This document shows positions 18,316 to 28,555 of a stretch of DNA of 64,000 nucleotides, in pieces. Both the position numbers and the translations under genes were made by a program. The notes beneath the pieces were generated by a model. The model ran no database searches. It saw nothing but the letters and a program-made list of their open reading frames with translations, and was not told the DNA's origin. Each line of letters starts with the position of its first letter. Within the stretch, counting starts at the first letter, position 1. This DNA comes from an uncultured Lactobacillaceae bacterium (GTDB taxonomy: Bacteria; Bacillota; Bacilli; Lactobacillales; Lactobacillaceae), in the NCBI GenBank assembly GCA_945285405.1, contig CALYQJ010000006.1, forward strand, positions 1 to 64,000, read 5' to 3'.

Positions 18316-19374
18316 ATGGATTTAGAAAAAGAGCTAATTCAATTACAAAAAGATATTTCAGAAAAATTTGCTTCAATTAAAAGTACTGAAGAAATTAATA
18401 GTTTTAAAGTTGAAATACTTGGAAAAAAGGGTAGATTAACTCGGATTTTAAAAAGTTTAAGTATCTTGTCTAAAGATCAACGTAAAAATATTGGTCAAAA
18501 GGCAAACGAAATTCGAGATATGGTTAATCAGAAAATTGAAATTAAGCAGCAAGAAATTGCACAAAAGTTGATTGCGCAAGAAATTGCACAAGATACTATT
18601 GATGTGACTTTACCAGGTAAAAAGCCTTTAATTGGTTCTAAACATGTTTTAAATATAATTATTGACGATTTGGTTGATTTTTTTAGATCAATGGGATTTT
18701 CAATTAATGAAGGAACAGAAATTGAAGATGATAAACACAACTTCGAAATGCTTAATATTCCTAAAGGACATCCTGCCCGTGATATGCAAGATACATTTTT
18801 CTTGACTAATGGATTAGAAAATGATTTACTTTTACGTTCTCAAACTTCACCAAGCCAAGCTCATGATTTAGAAAATCATGATTTTTCGAAAGGTCCTATT
18901 CGAATGATCAGTTATGGGCGAGTTTTTCGTCGTGATGATGATGATGCAACACACTCACATCAATTTTATCAAATGGAAGGTTTTGTTGTTGATCGACATA
19001 TAACGATGTCTGATTTGTTTGGTACTTTGAATTTAACATTAAAACACGTTTTTGGAGATGATCGAGAAGTTAGATTTCGACCTAGTTATTTTCCATTTAC
19101 CGAGCCATCAGTGGAGGCAGATGTAAGTTGCTTTTTCTGTAATGGTGAAGGATGTTCAATTTGTAAAAATACAGGTTGGATTGAGGTTTTAGGTGCTGGA
19201 TTAACTCATCCAAATGTTTTTAAAGCTGCTGGAGTGGATCCAAAACAATATCAAGGATTTGCTTTTGGTATGGGAATAGATCGTTTCGCCATTCTTAAGT
19301 ATGGAATTTCTGATATTCGTGATCTCTATACAAATGATGTAAGATTTTTAAAACAGTTTGAAGGTGAAAATTAA
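18316..19374 (+). CDS. pheS: Phenylalanyl-tRNA synthetase alpha subunit
   Basis: 352 residues. A coiled-coil N-terminus (tRNA-binding arm) is followed by the class II catalytic core: GHPARDMQDTFFL, RSQTSPSQAH, YGRVFRRDDDDATHSHQFYQMEG and the motif 3 segment AFGMGIDRFAILKYG. The alpha subunit carries the active site of the alpha2-beta2 enzyme. Its stop overlaps the pheT start by one base. No T-box leader is visible in the 70 bases upstream. Confidence 0.97.
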   Translation: MDLEKELIQLQKDISEKFASIKSTEEINSFKVEILGKKGRLTRILKSLSILSKDQRKNIGQKANEIRDMVNQKIEIKQQEIAQKLIAQEIAQDTIDVTLPGKKPLIGSKHVLNIIIDDLVDFFRSMGFSINEGTEIEDDKHNFEMLNIPKGHPARDMQDTFFLTNGLENDLLLRSQTSPSQAHDLENHDFSKGPIRMISYGRVFRRDDDDATHSHQFYQMEGFVVDRHITMSDLFGTLNLTLKHVFGDDREVRFRPSYFPFTEPSVEADVSCFFCNGEGCSICKNTGWIEVLGAGLTHPNVFKAAGVDPKQYQGFAFGMGIDRFAILKYGISDIRDLYTNDVRFLKQFEGEN

Positions 19375-21779
19375 TGTTGATCTCATTAGATTGGGTCAAA
19401 GAATATTTATATTTGCCAGTAGATGCAAAAGAATTGGCTGTTAAAACTACGATGACAAGTCAAGAAGTAGATGAAATTATTGAACCAGCTAAAGGTTTAA
19501 AAAAAATTGTAATTGGTAAAACTATTGAAGTTATTCCAATGCCAGGCTCCGATCATTTAAAAATATGTCAAGTAGATGTAGGAGAAAAGAATTTAAGTCA
19601 AATCGTTTGTGGTGCTCCTAATATTTCTCAAAATCAAAATGTAATAATAGCTTTACCAGGAGCAAGGATTAAAAATAACGTTAAAATTAAACGCAGTAAG
19701 ATGCGCGGATATGAATCAAATGGAATGATTTGTTCATTAGAGGAAATCGGTTTTTCTAGTAGTGTTGTTCCAAAAGAATTTGCAAATGGAATTTATATTT
19801 TTCCCCGTGATTTAAAAGTGAAATTAGGAGATTCAGTTTTTTCTTATTTAGGTATGAATGATCACATTCTTGATTTAGATTTAACACCTAATCGGGGAGA
19901 TCTGCAATCAATTAGAGGGGCAAGTTATGAGTTTGGTGCATTTTATCATTTAAAACCACATTTTCAAAAATTTAATTTAAAAACTACTTCTGATGATTTC
20001 GCAGACAAATTTAAAGTGAGTGTAACTGATTCATATCTTGTTCCAGTTTATCAGTTACGTAATATTTCAAACGTTAAGATAGACTCTAGTCCTCAATGGT
20101 TAAAAAATCGTCTTTGGAATGTTGGTATTCGTCCAATTAACAATATTGTTGATATAACTAATTATGTAATGTATTTATATGGTCAACCTCTGCATGCTTT
20201 TGATGCAAATACAATACAGTCAAAACATATTTTAGTTAGAAAAGCTAAAGATAAAGAAATTATAAAAACTCTTGATGGAATTAATAGAGAACTTAAAGGC
20301 CAAGATTTGGTAGTTACTGATGGAAAAAGTCCAATCGCAATTGCGGGAATTATGGGTGATCTATCTCACGAAATCACTGAAAGTACTACTAATATATTAT
20401 TAGAAAGTGCTATTTTCAATTCCCAACATGTACGTGAAACTGCTAAAAGATTAAACTTAAGAAGTGAATCTTCAATTAGATTTGAGCGTGGAATTAATTC
20501 AGATACTGTTAGTGAGGCTATTGATTATGCAGCATATTTAATTCAAAAAATTGCTGGAGGAACAGTATCCCAAGATGTGTTATTTGGTTCAAAAGTAGAA
20601 TTACCTAAATATCATATTATGACAAATGCCAAAGCAATTGGTCAAAAAATTGGCTTAACAATATCAACAGAGCAATTAACTAGTGTGCTTAATGATTTAG
20701 CCATTTCTTACAAATCTCAAGGTGATAACATTTTAGTTAATTTTCCACATCGTCGTCCTGATTTAATGATTGAAGAAGATTTGGACGAAGAAGTAGCTCG
20801 AATTATCGGTTATGATAAGTTACCTATGACTTTACCTAAAGCACAAATTAATCCCGCTTTATTGACTCCCTTACAATCTTTAGTTAAAAAATCTCGACAA
20901 ATTATGATTGGTTGTGGCTTTTCAGAAATTATGAACTATACTTTAGTTCCTAAAGATGAAATTGAGGATTTAACAAGTAAAGTTAATGATACAATTATTT
21001 TGCCTAATCCAATGACAAAAGATCACGAAGTAGTTCGGAGAAATTTACGTCGTGGAATGTTAGATGTCTTACATTATAATCAAATGCGTAGTAGTAAATT
21101 TCAACATTTATTTGAAATTGGGCATACTTATACAGGTAATATAAAAAGAGCACAACCTTTTGAGCATACAAAATTAGCAGTTGCTCTAAGTGGAAAATAT
21201 CCAAATACTTGGCTTGGTAAAGGAGAAAATGTTAATTTTTATGATTTATCAGGTATTTTAACTTCTTTTATGAAGCAAATTGGAATTAAAAAATCTTTTA
21301 ACATTGTGCCTCAAAATTCAGAAAAATTTTTTCACCCAGGTCAATCTGGGAAGATTATGATTGATAATAATCAAATTGGGGTAATTGGAAAAATTAATCC
21401 CAATTTGGAACATAGATTAGATTTATTACCCACTTATATTTTTGAAATTGAATTGAATAAGCTTTTAGAATATCCTCGTAAAAAGTTTACTAAAATTACA
21501 GTTCCTAAATTAAATCCTGTTGAGCGAGATATATCATTTTTTGTATCAAAAAAATATCATAATCAAGACTTAATTTTGGCAATACAAAATTTAAATTTAC
21601 CTCATTTAAGTCAAATTGAACTATTTGACATTTATTCCCCTGATGAAAAAGTTAATTCTTACGCTTATACTTTAACATTTTCAAATAATGAAAAAACATT
21701 AACTGATGAAGAGATTAATGCTGAGCTGGCTAACATTACTTCAATGCTTCAAGAAAAATTTTCAGCTAAAATAAGATAA
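19374..21779 (+). CDS. pheT: Phenylalanyl-tRNA synthetase beta subunit
   Basis: 801 residues, the usual size. The N-terminal OB-fold tRNA-binding domain (about residues 40-150) contains PMPGSDHLKICQVDVG. The B3/B4 editing domain and B5 follow (LDLTPNRGDLQSIRG; IRPINNIVDITNYVM; SSIRFERGIN; RRPDLMIEEDLDEEVARIIG), and the C-terminal anticodon-binding fold ends with the FDX-ACB segment (LNPVERDISFFV ... IELFDIY). Translation is coupled to pheS through TAATG. Confidence 0.97.
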   Translation: MLISLDWVKEYLYLPVDAKELAVKTTMTSQEVDEIIEPAKGLKKIVIGKTIEVIPMPGSDHLKICQVDVGEKNLSQIVCGAPNISQNQNVIIALPGARIKNNVKIKRSKMRGYESNGMICSLEEIGFSSSVVPKEFANGIYIFPRDLKVKLGDSVFSYLGMNDHILDLDLTPNRGDLQSIRGASYEFGAFYHLKPHFQKFNLKTTSDDFADKFKVSVTDSYLVPVYQLRNISNVKIDSSPQWLKNRLWNVGIRPINNIVDITNYVMYLYGQPLHAFDANTIQSKHILVRKAKDKEIIKTLDGINRELKGQDLVVTDGKSPIAIAGIMGDLSHEITESTTNILLESAIFNSQHVRETAKRLNLRSESSIRFERGINSDTVSEAIDYAAYLIQKIAGGTVSQDVLFGSKVELPKYHIMTNAKAIGQKIGLTISTEQLTSVLNDLAISYKSQGDNILVNFPHRRPDLMIEEDLDEEVARIIGYDKLPMTLPKAQINPALLTPLQSLVKKSRQIMIGCGFSEIMNYTLVPKDEIEDLTSKVNDTIILPNPMTKDHEVVRRNLRRGMLDVLHYNQMRSSKFQHLFEIGHTYTGNIKRAQPFEHTKLAVALSGKYPNTWLGKGENVNFYDLSGILTSFMKQIGIKKSFNIVPQNSEKFFHPGQSGKIMIDNNQIGVIGKINPNLEHRLDLLPTYIFEIELNKLLEYPRKKFTKITVPKLNPVERDISFFVSKKYHNQDLILAIQNLNLPHLSQIELFDIYSPDEKVNSYAYTLTFSNNEKTLTDEEINAELANITSMLQEKFSAKIR

Positions 21780-21793
21780 TTCCGAGGTAGAAA

Positions 21794-22921
21794 TTGAGTC
21801 AAAACGAATTTCATAGTTCTAACCAGATTAGAAAAAGAGCAGCAGATAATAAAAAAGTTCAACATATTTCTACTTGGATTATTGGTATTTTAGCTGTTGT
21901 TATTATTATTACTGGAATCATGCTTTTTAAATATGTTGAAACCTCTTTAAAACCAGTAAATCCTGAAAGTTCAAAAATAATTAAAGTGAAAATTCCAGTA
22001 GGATCTACTAATAAGAATATTGCTCATATTCTTGAAGAGAAGAATATTATTAAAAGTGCTACAGTTTTTAATATGTATGTTAAAACTAATAATATTTCTG
22101 ATTTTAAAGCAGGTATTTATGATTTTAAACAATCGGACACAATTAAACAAATTTCTAGTAAATTACAAGAAGGTGGCAAACCTTTAGATTCTAAAGAAGA
22201 AATTGGTAAAGTCATGATTCCTGAAGGGCAAAATATTGCGGGAATTAAAAAAATTATTGCAAAAAAAACAAATATATCATCAAATAAATTTGAAAAGGCA
22301 TTAAAGGATGAAAATTTCTTTAATAGTTTAGTTAAAAAATACCCAGCATTATTAACTTCAGCTAAAGAGGCCAAAAATGTAAGATATCGATTAGAAGGGT
22401 ATCTATATCCAGCAACTTATACGGTTTATGAAAAAATGACTGCTAAAGAATTAATATCAACTATGGTTAATAAAACTAATCAAATTTTAGCACCTTATTA
22501 TGTAGAGATTAAAAATAAAAATTATTCAGTTCAGGAGTTTTTAACTTTAGCTTCACTAGTTGAAAAGGAAGGTGTTACCACTAAGGACCGTCGAATGATT
22601 GCAGGCGTATTTATGAATCGTTTGGATAACGATATGCCACTACAAACTGATATTTCAGTTATGTATGCTTTAAATACACATAAAACTCATTTAAACAATA
22701 AAGATACATCAGTAGATTCTCCTTACAATTTATATAAAAATCCCGGTTTTGGTCCAGGCCCTTTTGATTCTCCAAGCATTGATTCAATTAAAGCTGTTTT
22801 AAACCCATTAGCTAGAGAAGAAAAATATCTTTATTTTATTGCAGATTTAAAAACTAAAAAGGTTTATTATAGTCATACTTATGATGAACAACTACAAAAA
22901 CAAAAAGAAATTAACAATTAA
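21794..22921 (+). CDS. mltG: Endolytic murein transglycosylase MltG
   Basis: 375 residues from a TTG with CGAGG upstream. One membrane anchor lies near residues 28-46 (WIIGILAVVIIITGIMLF). The YceG domain outside shows FLTLASLVEKEGVTTKDRRMIAGVFMNRL, with the catalytic Glu, then MPLQTDISVMYAL, SPYNLYKNPGFGPGP and YFIADLKTKKVYYSHTYDEQ. It cuts nascent glycan strands at the membrane and sets strand length. It comes 14 bases after pheT and 21 before greA. Confidence 0.94.
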   Translation: MSQNEFHSSNQIRKRAADNKKVQHISTWIIGILAVVIIITGIMLFKYVETSLKPVNPESSKIIKVKIPVGSTNKNIAHILEEKNIIKSATVFNMYVKTNNISDFKAGIYDFKQSDTIKQISSKLQEGGKPLDSKEEIGKVMIPEGQNIAGIKKIIAKKTNISSNKFEKALKDENFFNSLVKKYPALLTSAKEAKNVRYRLEGYLYPATYTVYEKMTAKELISTMVNKTNQILAPYYVEIKNKNYSVQEFLTLASLVEKEGVTTKDRRMIAGVFMNRLDNDMPLQTDISVMYALNTHKTHLNNKDTSVDSPYNLYKNPGFGPGPFDSPSIDSIKAVLNPLAREEKYLYFIADLKTKKVYYSHTYDEQLQKQKEINN

Positions 22922-22942
22922 ATATTAAAGAGGTATTAAATT

Positions 22943-23416
22943 ATGGAAATTAAAACTTATCCAATGACTAAAGAAGGTAAGGAAAAATTAGAAAAGGAAT
23001 TAGAACACTTAAAATTAGTTAAACGTCCTGAAATAATTAAAAGAATAAAAATAGCAAGAAGTTATGGTGATTTATCAGAAAATTCTGAATACACTTCAGC
23101 AAAGGATGAACAAAGTTCATTAGAATCAAGAATTTCAACTTTAGAAAATATGCTTCGATTTGCTAAAGTGGTTGCACCAGATGAACTAGCAAAAAACACA
23201 GTAGGGATTGGTAAAACGGTCGAATTTTTAAATATCACTGATAACGATACAGAAACTTTTAAAATAGTTAGTTCTCTTGAAGCCGATCCAGATAAAAATA
23301 AAATTTCTGTAGAATCGCCCATTGCTAAAGCTTTAAATGGTAAGAAAATTAATGATGAAGTTAGTATAGAAACTCCAGGAGGAGTTATGAAAGTAAGAAT
23401 AACAAAGGTAAAGTGA
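22943..23416 (+). CDS. greA: Transcription elongation factor GreA
   Basis: 157 residues. The N-terminal coiled coil with the acidic tip is clear (KEGKEKLEKELEHLK; SYGDLSENSEYTSAKDEQ), then the FKBP-like C-terminal domain (SPIAKALNGKKINDEVSIETPGG). It rescues backtracked RNA polymerase by stimulating transcript cleavage. AGAGG precedes the ATG. It follows mltG, the normal order in lactobacilli, and liaF starts four bases later. Confidence 0.97.
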   Translation: MEIKTYPMTKEGKEKLEKELEHLKLVKRPEIIKRIKIARSYGDLSENSEYTSAKDEQSSLESRISTLENMLRFAKVVAPDELAKNTVGIGKTVEFLNITDNDTETFKIVSSLEADPDKNKISVESPIAKALNGKKINDEVSIETPGGVMKVRITKVK

Positions 23417-23420
23417 CTTA

Positions 23421-23843
23421 TTGAGTTCTGAAATCCAGTATAAAAAAATTAAATTAAAGAAAAAAAACTTACCATCAGGACTAAAAATAAATAAAAATAG
23501 TTTTTCTGTCTCAAGGATAGGTAATTCTTTTTATTGGGATGATATTAATGTATGCTTTTTTCGAGGAAATTATTTACTTGATTTAGGGGACACTATTTTA
23601 CCGAATGAGGCAAATATGATAGTTCGTTGCTTTTACGGTAAAGTTCGTATTGTAATTCCTATTGGAATTGGAGTTTTTGTTGATTATGTTGCATATCGCG
23701 GAACTTTTCAAATTGATCAAAAAATAATAAATATAAAAAATCAAAGGGCACGTTATAAAAGTCCTAATTCAGATGAATTTCCTCAAAAAATTAAAATTTT
23801 TGTTAATTCTTTTATTAGTACTTTGGAGATTGTTTTAGCATGA
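23421..23843 (+). CDS. liaF: LiaF-like protein lacking the membrane domain
   Basis: 140 residues from a TTG. The sequence has no hydrophobic N-terminal segments but matches the C-terminal domain of LiaF/YvqF/VraT proteins (RIGNSFYWDDINVCFFRGN, LLDLGDTILPNEANMIVRCFYGKVRIVIPIGIGVFVDY). Complete LiaF proteins are about 230-250 residues, with several membrane segments before this beta-rich domain; here that part is absent because greA ends four bases upstream. LiaF normally restrains the kinase LiaS when the envelope is intact. It overlaps the kinase gene by four bases, so the operon logic is kept although the protein would be cytosolic. Confidence 0.7.
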   Translation: MSSEIQYKKIKLKKKNLPSGLKINKNSFSVSRIGNSFYWDDINVCFFRGNYLLDLGDTILPNEANMIVRCFYGKVRIVIPIGIGVFVDYVAYRGTFQIDQKIINIKNQRARYKSPNSDEFPQKIKIFVNSFISTLEIVLA

Positions 23844-24886
23844 AGTCAAGAAGAAAGATATTTTTAGTTTTCAGTATAGTTTTATCTATTATTATTTATA
23901 CAATTATTTTAATTTACCTTTTTCCTTATCCTCGTAAGACAAAATTTATTTATCGATTTATAAATTTAAAGCCATTTGGAGCAATTCCCGGATGGCTTGT
24001 TCTTTATTTAACTATTTTTGCCTTTTCTTTAATAATATATTTTATTTTTATTTTATGTAGAAAAATTGAGTTATCTCAAATTGAGAGCGAATTGGCAAAT
24101 ACTATAGAAACTAGTAATAAACCCAATCCGCAACAAATATCACAGCCAATTTATCAAATGATTAATTTGATATATCAAAGAATTAAAGAACTAGAAAGTG
24201 AAATTCAAAGTTTAGCAGTTACGCCAAATTTGGTTGAAAATGAAACAAAAGAGCAGATTTTAGAAAAAGAACGTAAACGAGTAGCTCGTGAACTTCATGA
24301 TTCTGTATCTCAAGATCTTTTTGCTGGAATGATGATGGTAAGTGCTTTGGAAAAACAGGTTGAACTAAAGAAGATTAATCTAGAACAAGTTAGTTCGCAG
24401 TTAACCATAATTTCTACTGCAATTAGTGAAGCTCAAAATGAAATGAGAGCATTATTATTACATTTACGTCCTTTAGCGCTTGAAGATAAAACATTACGTC
24501 AAGGAATAATGCATTTAGTAAGTGATTTGGAGACTAAGGTAAAAGCAAAAATTGTAGCTGATGTTGATAATGTTTATTTCAATCGCAATATTGAAGATAA
24601 CATTTTTAGAATGATTCAAGAAATTATTTCTAATATTTTGCGGCATGCTCAGGCAAATCAAATTTTAATTTTTTTAAAGAAAAAAAATCATGAGGTTATT
24701 ATTCGAATTGAAGATAATGGAATTGGATTTGATCCAAAAGAAGAAAATAATCGAAGTTATGGTTTAAATAATATTAAAGAAAGAGCAATTTCCATTGGAG
24801 GTTCATGTAAAATTGTATCTCTAAAAAATAAAGGAACTAGTGTAATAATCAAAATACCAATTATAGAAAGTAAAAGTAATGATTAA
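23840..24886 (+). CDS. liaS: LiaS/VraS-like sensor histidine kinase
   Basis: 348 residues. Two membrane helices (about 5-27 and 48-72) with a very short external loop, typical of intramembrane-sensing kinases. The HisKA_3 box is [20 protein letters not shown]; the ATP-binding domain shows [28 protein letters not shown] and [10 protein letters not shown]. It probably phosphorylates the response regulator encoded eight overlapping bases on, answering cell-wall antibiotics or envelope stress as in Bacillus LiaFSR and Staphylococcus VraTSR. Confidence 0.88.
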   Translation: MKSRRKIFLVFSIVLSIIIYTIILIYLFPYPRKTKFIYRFINLKPFGAIPGWLVLYLTIFAFSLIIYFIFILCRKIELSQIESELANTIETSNKPNPQQISQPIYQMINLIYQRIKELESEIQSLAVTPNLVENETKEQILEKERKRVARELHDSVSQDLFAGMMMVSALEKQVELKKINLEQVSSQLTIISTAISEAQNEMRALLLHLRPLALEDKTLRQGIMHLVSDLETKVKAKIVADVDNVYFNRNIEDNIFRMIQEIISNILRHAQANQILIFLKKKNHEVIIRIEDNGIGFDPKEENNRSYGLNNIKERAISIGGSCKIVSLKNKGTSVIIKIPIIESKSND

Positions 24887-25511
24887 AGTTTTAATTGTTG
24901 ATGATCATGCAATGGTCAGAATGGGTATTTCTACTTATTTGCAGGTTGAACCTGATATTAAAGTAATAGGAACAGCTGAAAATGGTAAGGAAGCTGTTGA
25001 AAAAGCTCAGTCGCTTAAACCTGATGTGATTTTAATGGATTTAGTAATGCCTGAAATGAATGGTGTAGAAGCTTCTAAAAAGATTTTAAAGAATAATCCT
25101 AAACAAAAAATAATAATTTTAACTAGTTTTATTGATGATGAATTAGTTTATCCCGCAATTCGGGCTGGAGCAACTAGTTATATTTTGAAGACCGGCAGCG
25201 CAGAAGAAATTATTGAAGCAATTCATAAAGCAATAATTGGTAAATCTGTTTTTGAAGATGAAGTTGCTGATAAAATTAAGAAAAATCCAGATAAAGTTAA
25301 GGAACAGGAATTATTTGAAACTTTGACTAATCGGGAATTAGAAGTTTTACGACTAATTGGAAAGGGAAAGACAAATAAAGAAATAGGTGACGAATTGTAT
25401 ATTTCTTTAAAGACAGTAAAAACCCATGTATCAAATATTTTGAATAAATTAAATGTACAAGATCGTACTCAAGCAACTATTTATGCCTTTAAGCATGGAT
25501 TAGTTAAGTAA
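24879..25511 (+). CDS. liaR: LiaR/VraR-like response regulator (NarL family)
   Basis: 210 residues. The receiver domain has the acidic pair at the start ([14 protein letters not shown]) and the phosphoacceptor Asp in [14 protein letters not shown]. The LuxR-type HTH is at about residues 145-205 ([36 protein letters not shown]). It lies last in the greA-liaFSR run. No clear terminator follows, and about 700 bases of non-coding DNA come after it. Confidence 0.92.
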   Translation: MIKVLIVDDHAMVRMGISTYLQVEPDIKVIGTAENGKEAVEKAQSLKPDVILMDLVMPEMNGVEASKKILKNNPKQKIIILTSFIDDELVYPAIRAGATSYILKTGSAEEIIEAIHKAIIGKSVFEDEVADKIKKNPDKVKEQELFETLTNRELEVLRLIGKGKTNKEIGDELYISLKTVKTHVSNILNKLNVQDRTQATIYAFKHGLVK

Positions 25512-26221
25512 TAAAACTTTAAATTAAATTAATATATAAACATCAGAATTTTTTGTATCATCCTTTAATGTCAAAATAGTTTATGATTAGTAGATTATTT
25601 ATAACATATTATTTACTGTAGCCTTTAAAAATTAACAAAATTTGACATAGCTATAGTTAATCAATAACGAAAAACCTGGTGTTATTTTATTATCCAAAAA
25701 TTATACAACTTGGCTTCAGTATCGGTTAATCTTCAGCTGCGGATCAATATTTCTAAAAATCATACTTTTATTAGAAAAGTTTAGTCATCGTTTACAATGC
25801 CTAATAGTAGGTTTAAACAGATTAAATGTTTTTTCGTATGTTTGAGGCTAAAAGTCAGGTAGTGCTCAATACGATAGTGGTTAATCTTCGACAAAATTAA
25901 AAGTAAGAATGATGGATATATAGTGATGTAAGTCATGATATAAATGTTTTCATTTACTGACAAACTTTTGATAGGAAGTACAAATTGATAAAGTTTAATT
26001 TTGTTATATCGAATGAGCAGTTAATGAGCAGCATCATTTGTTTAAACTGAAACCGATATTAAGGTTATTCACTTTTAATACAGTTAGATATTTGAAAAAA
26101 AGTTTCAAAAAATGGACATTTATTTCAAAATTGAATAAAAGTCATTTTTGTAAGCGTTATATTCAATTTGTTAAAAAAAGTATCTATAATTTTAAGCGAA
26201 CAATAAAAAAAGGGGACAAAA
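25512..26221. other. Long non-coding gap before the PTS permease gene
   Basis: 710 bases without a convincing gene. A repeated GGTTAATCTTC occurs near 25724 and 25880. The 3' part (26100-26215) should hold the promoter and operator of the PTS gene: a near-match catabolite response element lies at 26148-26163 and AAAAAAGGGGA precedes the ATG. Short open frames here lack ribosome binding sites. Parts could be decayed mobile-element DNA, but I recognise none. Confidence 0.5.
26148..26163 (+). promoter_or_regulatory. Candidate catabolite response element (cre)
   Basis: TTGTAAGCGTTATATT fits the CcpA consensus WTGNAARCGNWWWCAW except at one position near the end (T for C). It lies about 60 bases before the PTS gene, a usual place for carbon catabolite repression. 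Confidence 0.5.
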
Positions 26222-27808
26222 ATGAAAGAAAAAATTCAAAAATTTGGTGGAGCAATGTTTACACCGGTTATGCTATTTTCTTTTTCCGGAATTATTCTTG
26301 CTCTAACTATAATTTTTATGAATCCTATGATTATGGGCAATATTGCTCAGCCAAATACACTTTGGTTTAAGATTTGGGATATAGTTAGTTCTGGATTTTG
26401 GACAGTTTTCAATAATTTGGAACTTTTGTTTGTCATTGCCCTACCAATAGGTTTGGCAAATAAATCATTAGCCCGAATTAGTATGGAGTCATTTGTTATT
26501 TATACATCATTTAATTATTTTACTGGTTCCATCTTAAAGTATTTTGGTAAAAATTTAGGGGTTAATTTTAACCAAGATGCAGTTACTGGTTCTGGACTTA
26601 AAATGATTGGTGGCATTAAAACTCTTGACACAGGAATTGTTGGATCCATCGTTGTTGCTTTAATGGTGGTATATCTGCACGATCATCTGTTTGATAAAAA
26701 GGTCCCAGATTGGCTAGCAATGTTTAATGGTTCATCGTTAGTTGTGTTTATTGGAATGTTAGCATCTATTCCACTTGCTGCGATATTTTGTGTAGTTTGG
26801 CCACAGTTCCAAAGGGGAATGTCATATCTGCAAAACTTTTTCGTTGAAAGTGGTGGCTTTGGAGTATGGTGTTATGCATTATTGGAAAGACTTCTACTAC
26901 CAACTGGTTTGCATCATTTACTAACTCAGCCATTTAGTTATGGTCCTGTCATTGTAAATGAAGGATTAACAACTTATTGGTTAAATCATTTAGTTGCATT
27001 TAGTAAATCTACTAAAACTTTAGCTCAATTAGCTCCCGGAATGGCTTTTAAACTTTATGGACAAAATAAAGTCTTCGCTGCTCCTGGTGTTGCAGCAGCA
27101 CTTTATGTAACTTCTAAACCGGAGAATAAGAAAAAGAGTGCAGCTATCTTAATTCCAGCAGCTTTATCTGCAGTTGTAGGTGGAATTACTGAACCTCTAG
27201 AGTTTACCTTCTTGTTTGTTGCACCAGTGCTGTATGTTATTTATGCCGTATTATGCGCTACTTTAACTTTAGCAATGTATTTAATTGGTTTACGTGGTGA
27301 TTTTACAAGTGGAATCATTTCTTGGTTGGCTAAAAACTGGATTCCATTATGGCCAACCCATCATCAAGAATATATTTTACAAATTTTTGTAGGTTTAATT
27401 TTTACTTTAATTTTCTTCTTAGTATTCTGGTTCGTTATTATTAAATTTGATTTTAAGACTCCTGGACGTCAAGATAGTGGTGAAACTAAACTCTTTACTA
27501 AAAAAGAATATAAGGCTAAAAAAGCTCAAGATGGTGAAAATTCTTCAGAAGCAGAAAAACCTAAAAATGAATTTCAAGCTAAAGCAATTGATGCTCTGGA
27601 AGGATTAGGAGGTAAGGACAATATCGTCAGTGTAACTAATTGTGCTACTCGTCTTAGAGTAACTGTAAAAGATCCGTCTATAGTTGCTCCTGATGGATAT
27701 TTCACTGATCATGGAGCTTTGGGTGTTGTTCGTAAAAACGATAATATTCAGGTAATTATTGGTGTAAGCGTACCACAAGTTAAAGACGAATTTGATAAAT
27801 TGATTTAA
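26222..27808 (+). CDS. PTS EIICB permease, alpha-glucoside/glucose-type family
   Basis: 528 residues. The IIC domain has about ten membrane segments (first near residues 15-33) and family motifs such as LLPTGLHHLLTQPF and AALSAVVGGITEPLEFTFLF. A charged linker near residue 420-460 leads to a IIB domain with the phosphocysteine in SVTNCATRLRVTVKD. It has no IIA domain, so it needs a separate glucose-type IIA. The sequence is closest, as far as I can judge, to the alpha-glucoside EIICB group; the sugar is not certain. It is probably one transcript with the PHP gene 24 bases on. Confidence 0.85.
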   Translation: MKEKIQKFGGAMFTPVMLFSFSGIILALTIIFMNPMIMGNIAQPNTLWFKIWDIVSSGFWTVFNNLELLFVIALPIGLANKSLARISMESFVIYTSFNYFTGSILKYFGKNLGVNFNQDAVTGSGLKMIGGIKTLDTGIVGSIVVALMVVYLHDHLFDKKVPDWLAMFNGSSLVVFIGMLASIPLAAIFCVVWPQFQRGMSYLQNFFVESGGFGVWCYALLERLLLPTGLHHLLTQPFSYGPVIVNEGLTTYWLNHLVAFSKSTKTLAQLAPGMAFKLYGQNKVFAAPGVAAALYVTSKPENKKKSAAILIPAALSAVVGGITEPLEFTFLFVAPVLYVIYAVLCATLTLAMYLIGLRGDFTSGIISWLAKNWIPLWPTHHQEYILQIFVGLIFTLIFFLVFWFVIIKFDFKTPGRQDSGETKLFTKKEYKAKKAQDGENSSEAEKPKNEFQAKAIDALEGLGGKDNIVSVTNCATRLRVTVKDPSIVAPDGYFTDHGALGVVRKNDNIQVIIGVSVPQVKDEFDKLI

Positions 27809-27832
27809 GTTTTAATAAGGAGAATTTTAAAA

Positions 27833-28555
27833 TTGTTAAGTGCGAAAATTGATACCCATACGCATACAATTGCTTCAATTCATGCATATAGTAGTTTAAA
27901 AGAAAATATTGATTCAGCTAAAGAAAAGGGGCTTACGGGTTTGGTAGTAACCGATCACGCTCCAGGGCTAGGATTAGGTGATACATTTCCTAAAACTTAT
28001 TTTGGAAACATGCGTAAAGCGATCCCCAAAAATGTATCAGGACTTAGAATTTTTAAGGGCGTTGAGGCTAATGTTTTAGATTATGATGGAACAATAGACT
28101 TACCAACGACTACTTTACAAAAATTAGATTTAGTTATTGCTTCATGTCATGTTCAAGTAGTTAAACCGACTACTATTGAAAAACAAGACCAACTATGGAT
28201 AAATGTTGCACATAATCCTTATGTAGATATAATTGGTCATTCAGGTGATGAACATTTTCGTTTTTCTTTTGAAAAAGTAATCAAAGAATTTAAAAAATTT
28301 CATAAAATTGTTGAAATTAACAGCTCTTCATTTCCAACTCGTCAAAATGCGCGAAAAAATTGCCGAGAAATTGCACTATTATGTAAAAAATATGAAGTCC
28401 CGATTACAGTTAGTTCTGATGCCCATTTTTATACTGAAATTGGTAATTTTAAAGAAGCTTTAGATATGTTAGAAGATATTGACTTTCCTCAAGAATTAAT
28501 TGTGAATCGTAGTGTAGAATCTTTGATTGCAGCTCTACCTCATTGTCAGAAATAG
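27833..28555 (+). CDS. PHP-domain phosphoesterase (YcdX-like)
   Basis: 240 residues from a TTG. Metal-ligand motifs of the PHP superfamily are visible in order: KIDTHTHTI, VVTDHAPGL, FKGVEAN, ASCHVQVV, IIGHSGDE and ISSDAHF-like (VSSDAHFYTEIG). YcdX-type members are trinuclear-zinc phosphatases. Its place behind a PTS permease suggests action on a sugar phosphate, but that is an inference. The stop directly abuts the end of the convergent RpiR gene. Confidence 0.8.
   Translation: MLSAKIDTHTHTIASIHAYSSLKENIDSAKEKGLTGLVVTDHAPGLGLGDTFPKTYFGNMRKAIPKNVSGLRIFKGVEANVLDYDGTIDLPTTTLQKLDLVIASCHVQVVKPTTIEKQDQLWINVAHNPYVDIIGHSGDEHFRFSFEKVIKEFKKFHKIVEINSSSFPTRQNARKNCREIALLCKKYEVPITVSSDAHFYTEIGNFKEALDMLEDIDFPQELIVNRSVESLIAALPHCQK

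Noticed and set aside
25781-25963. 60-residue minus-strand frame in the gap after liaR
   Set aside because: No ribosome binding site and no family resemblance; it may be relic DNA but cannot be supported as a gene.
26038-26370. Lysine- and phenylalanine-rich open frame before the PTS gene
   Set aside because: No ribosome binding site, and it runs into the EIICB gene in another frame; composition looks like translated AT-rich DNA.
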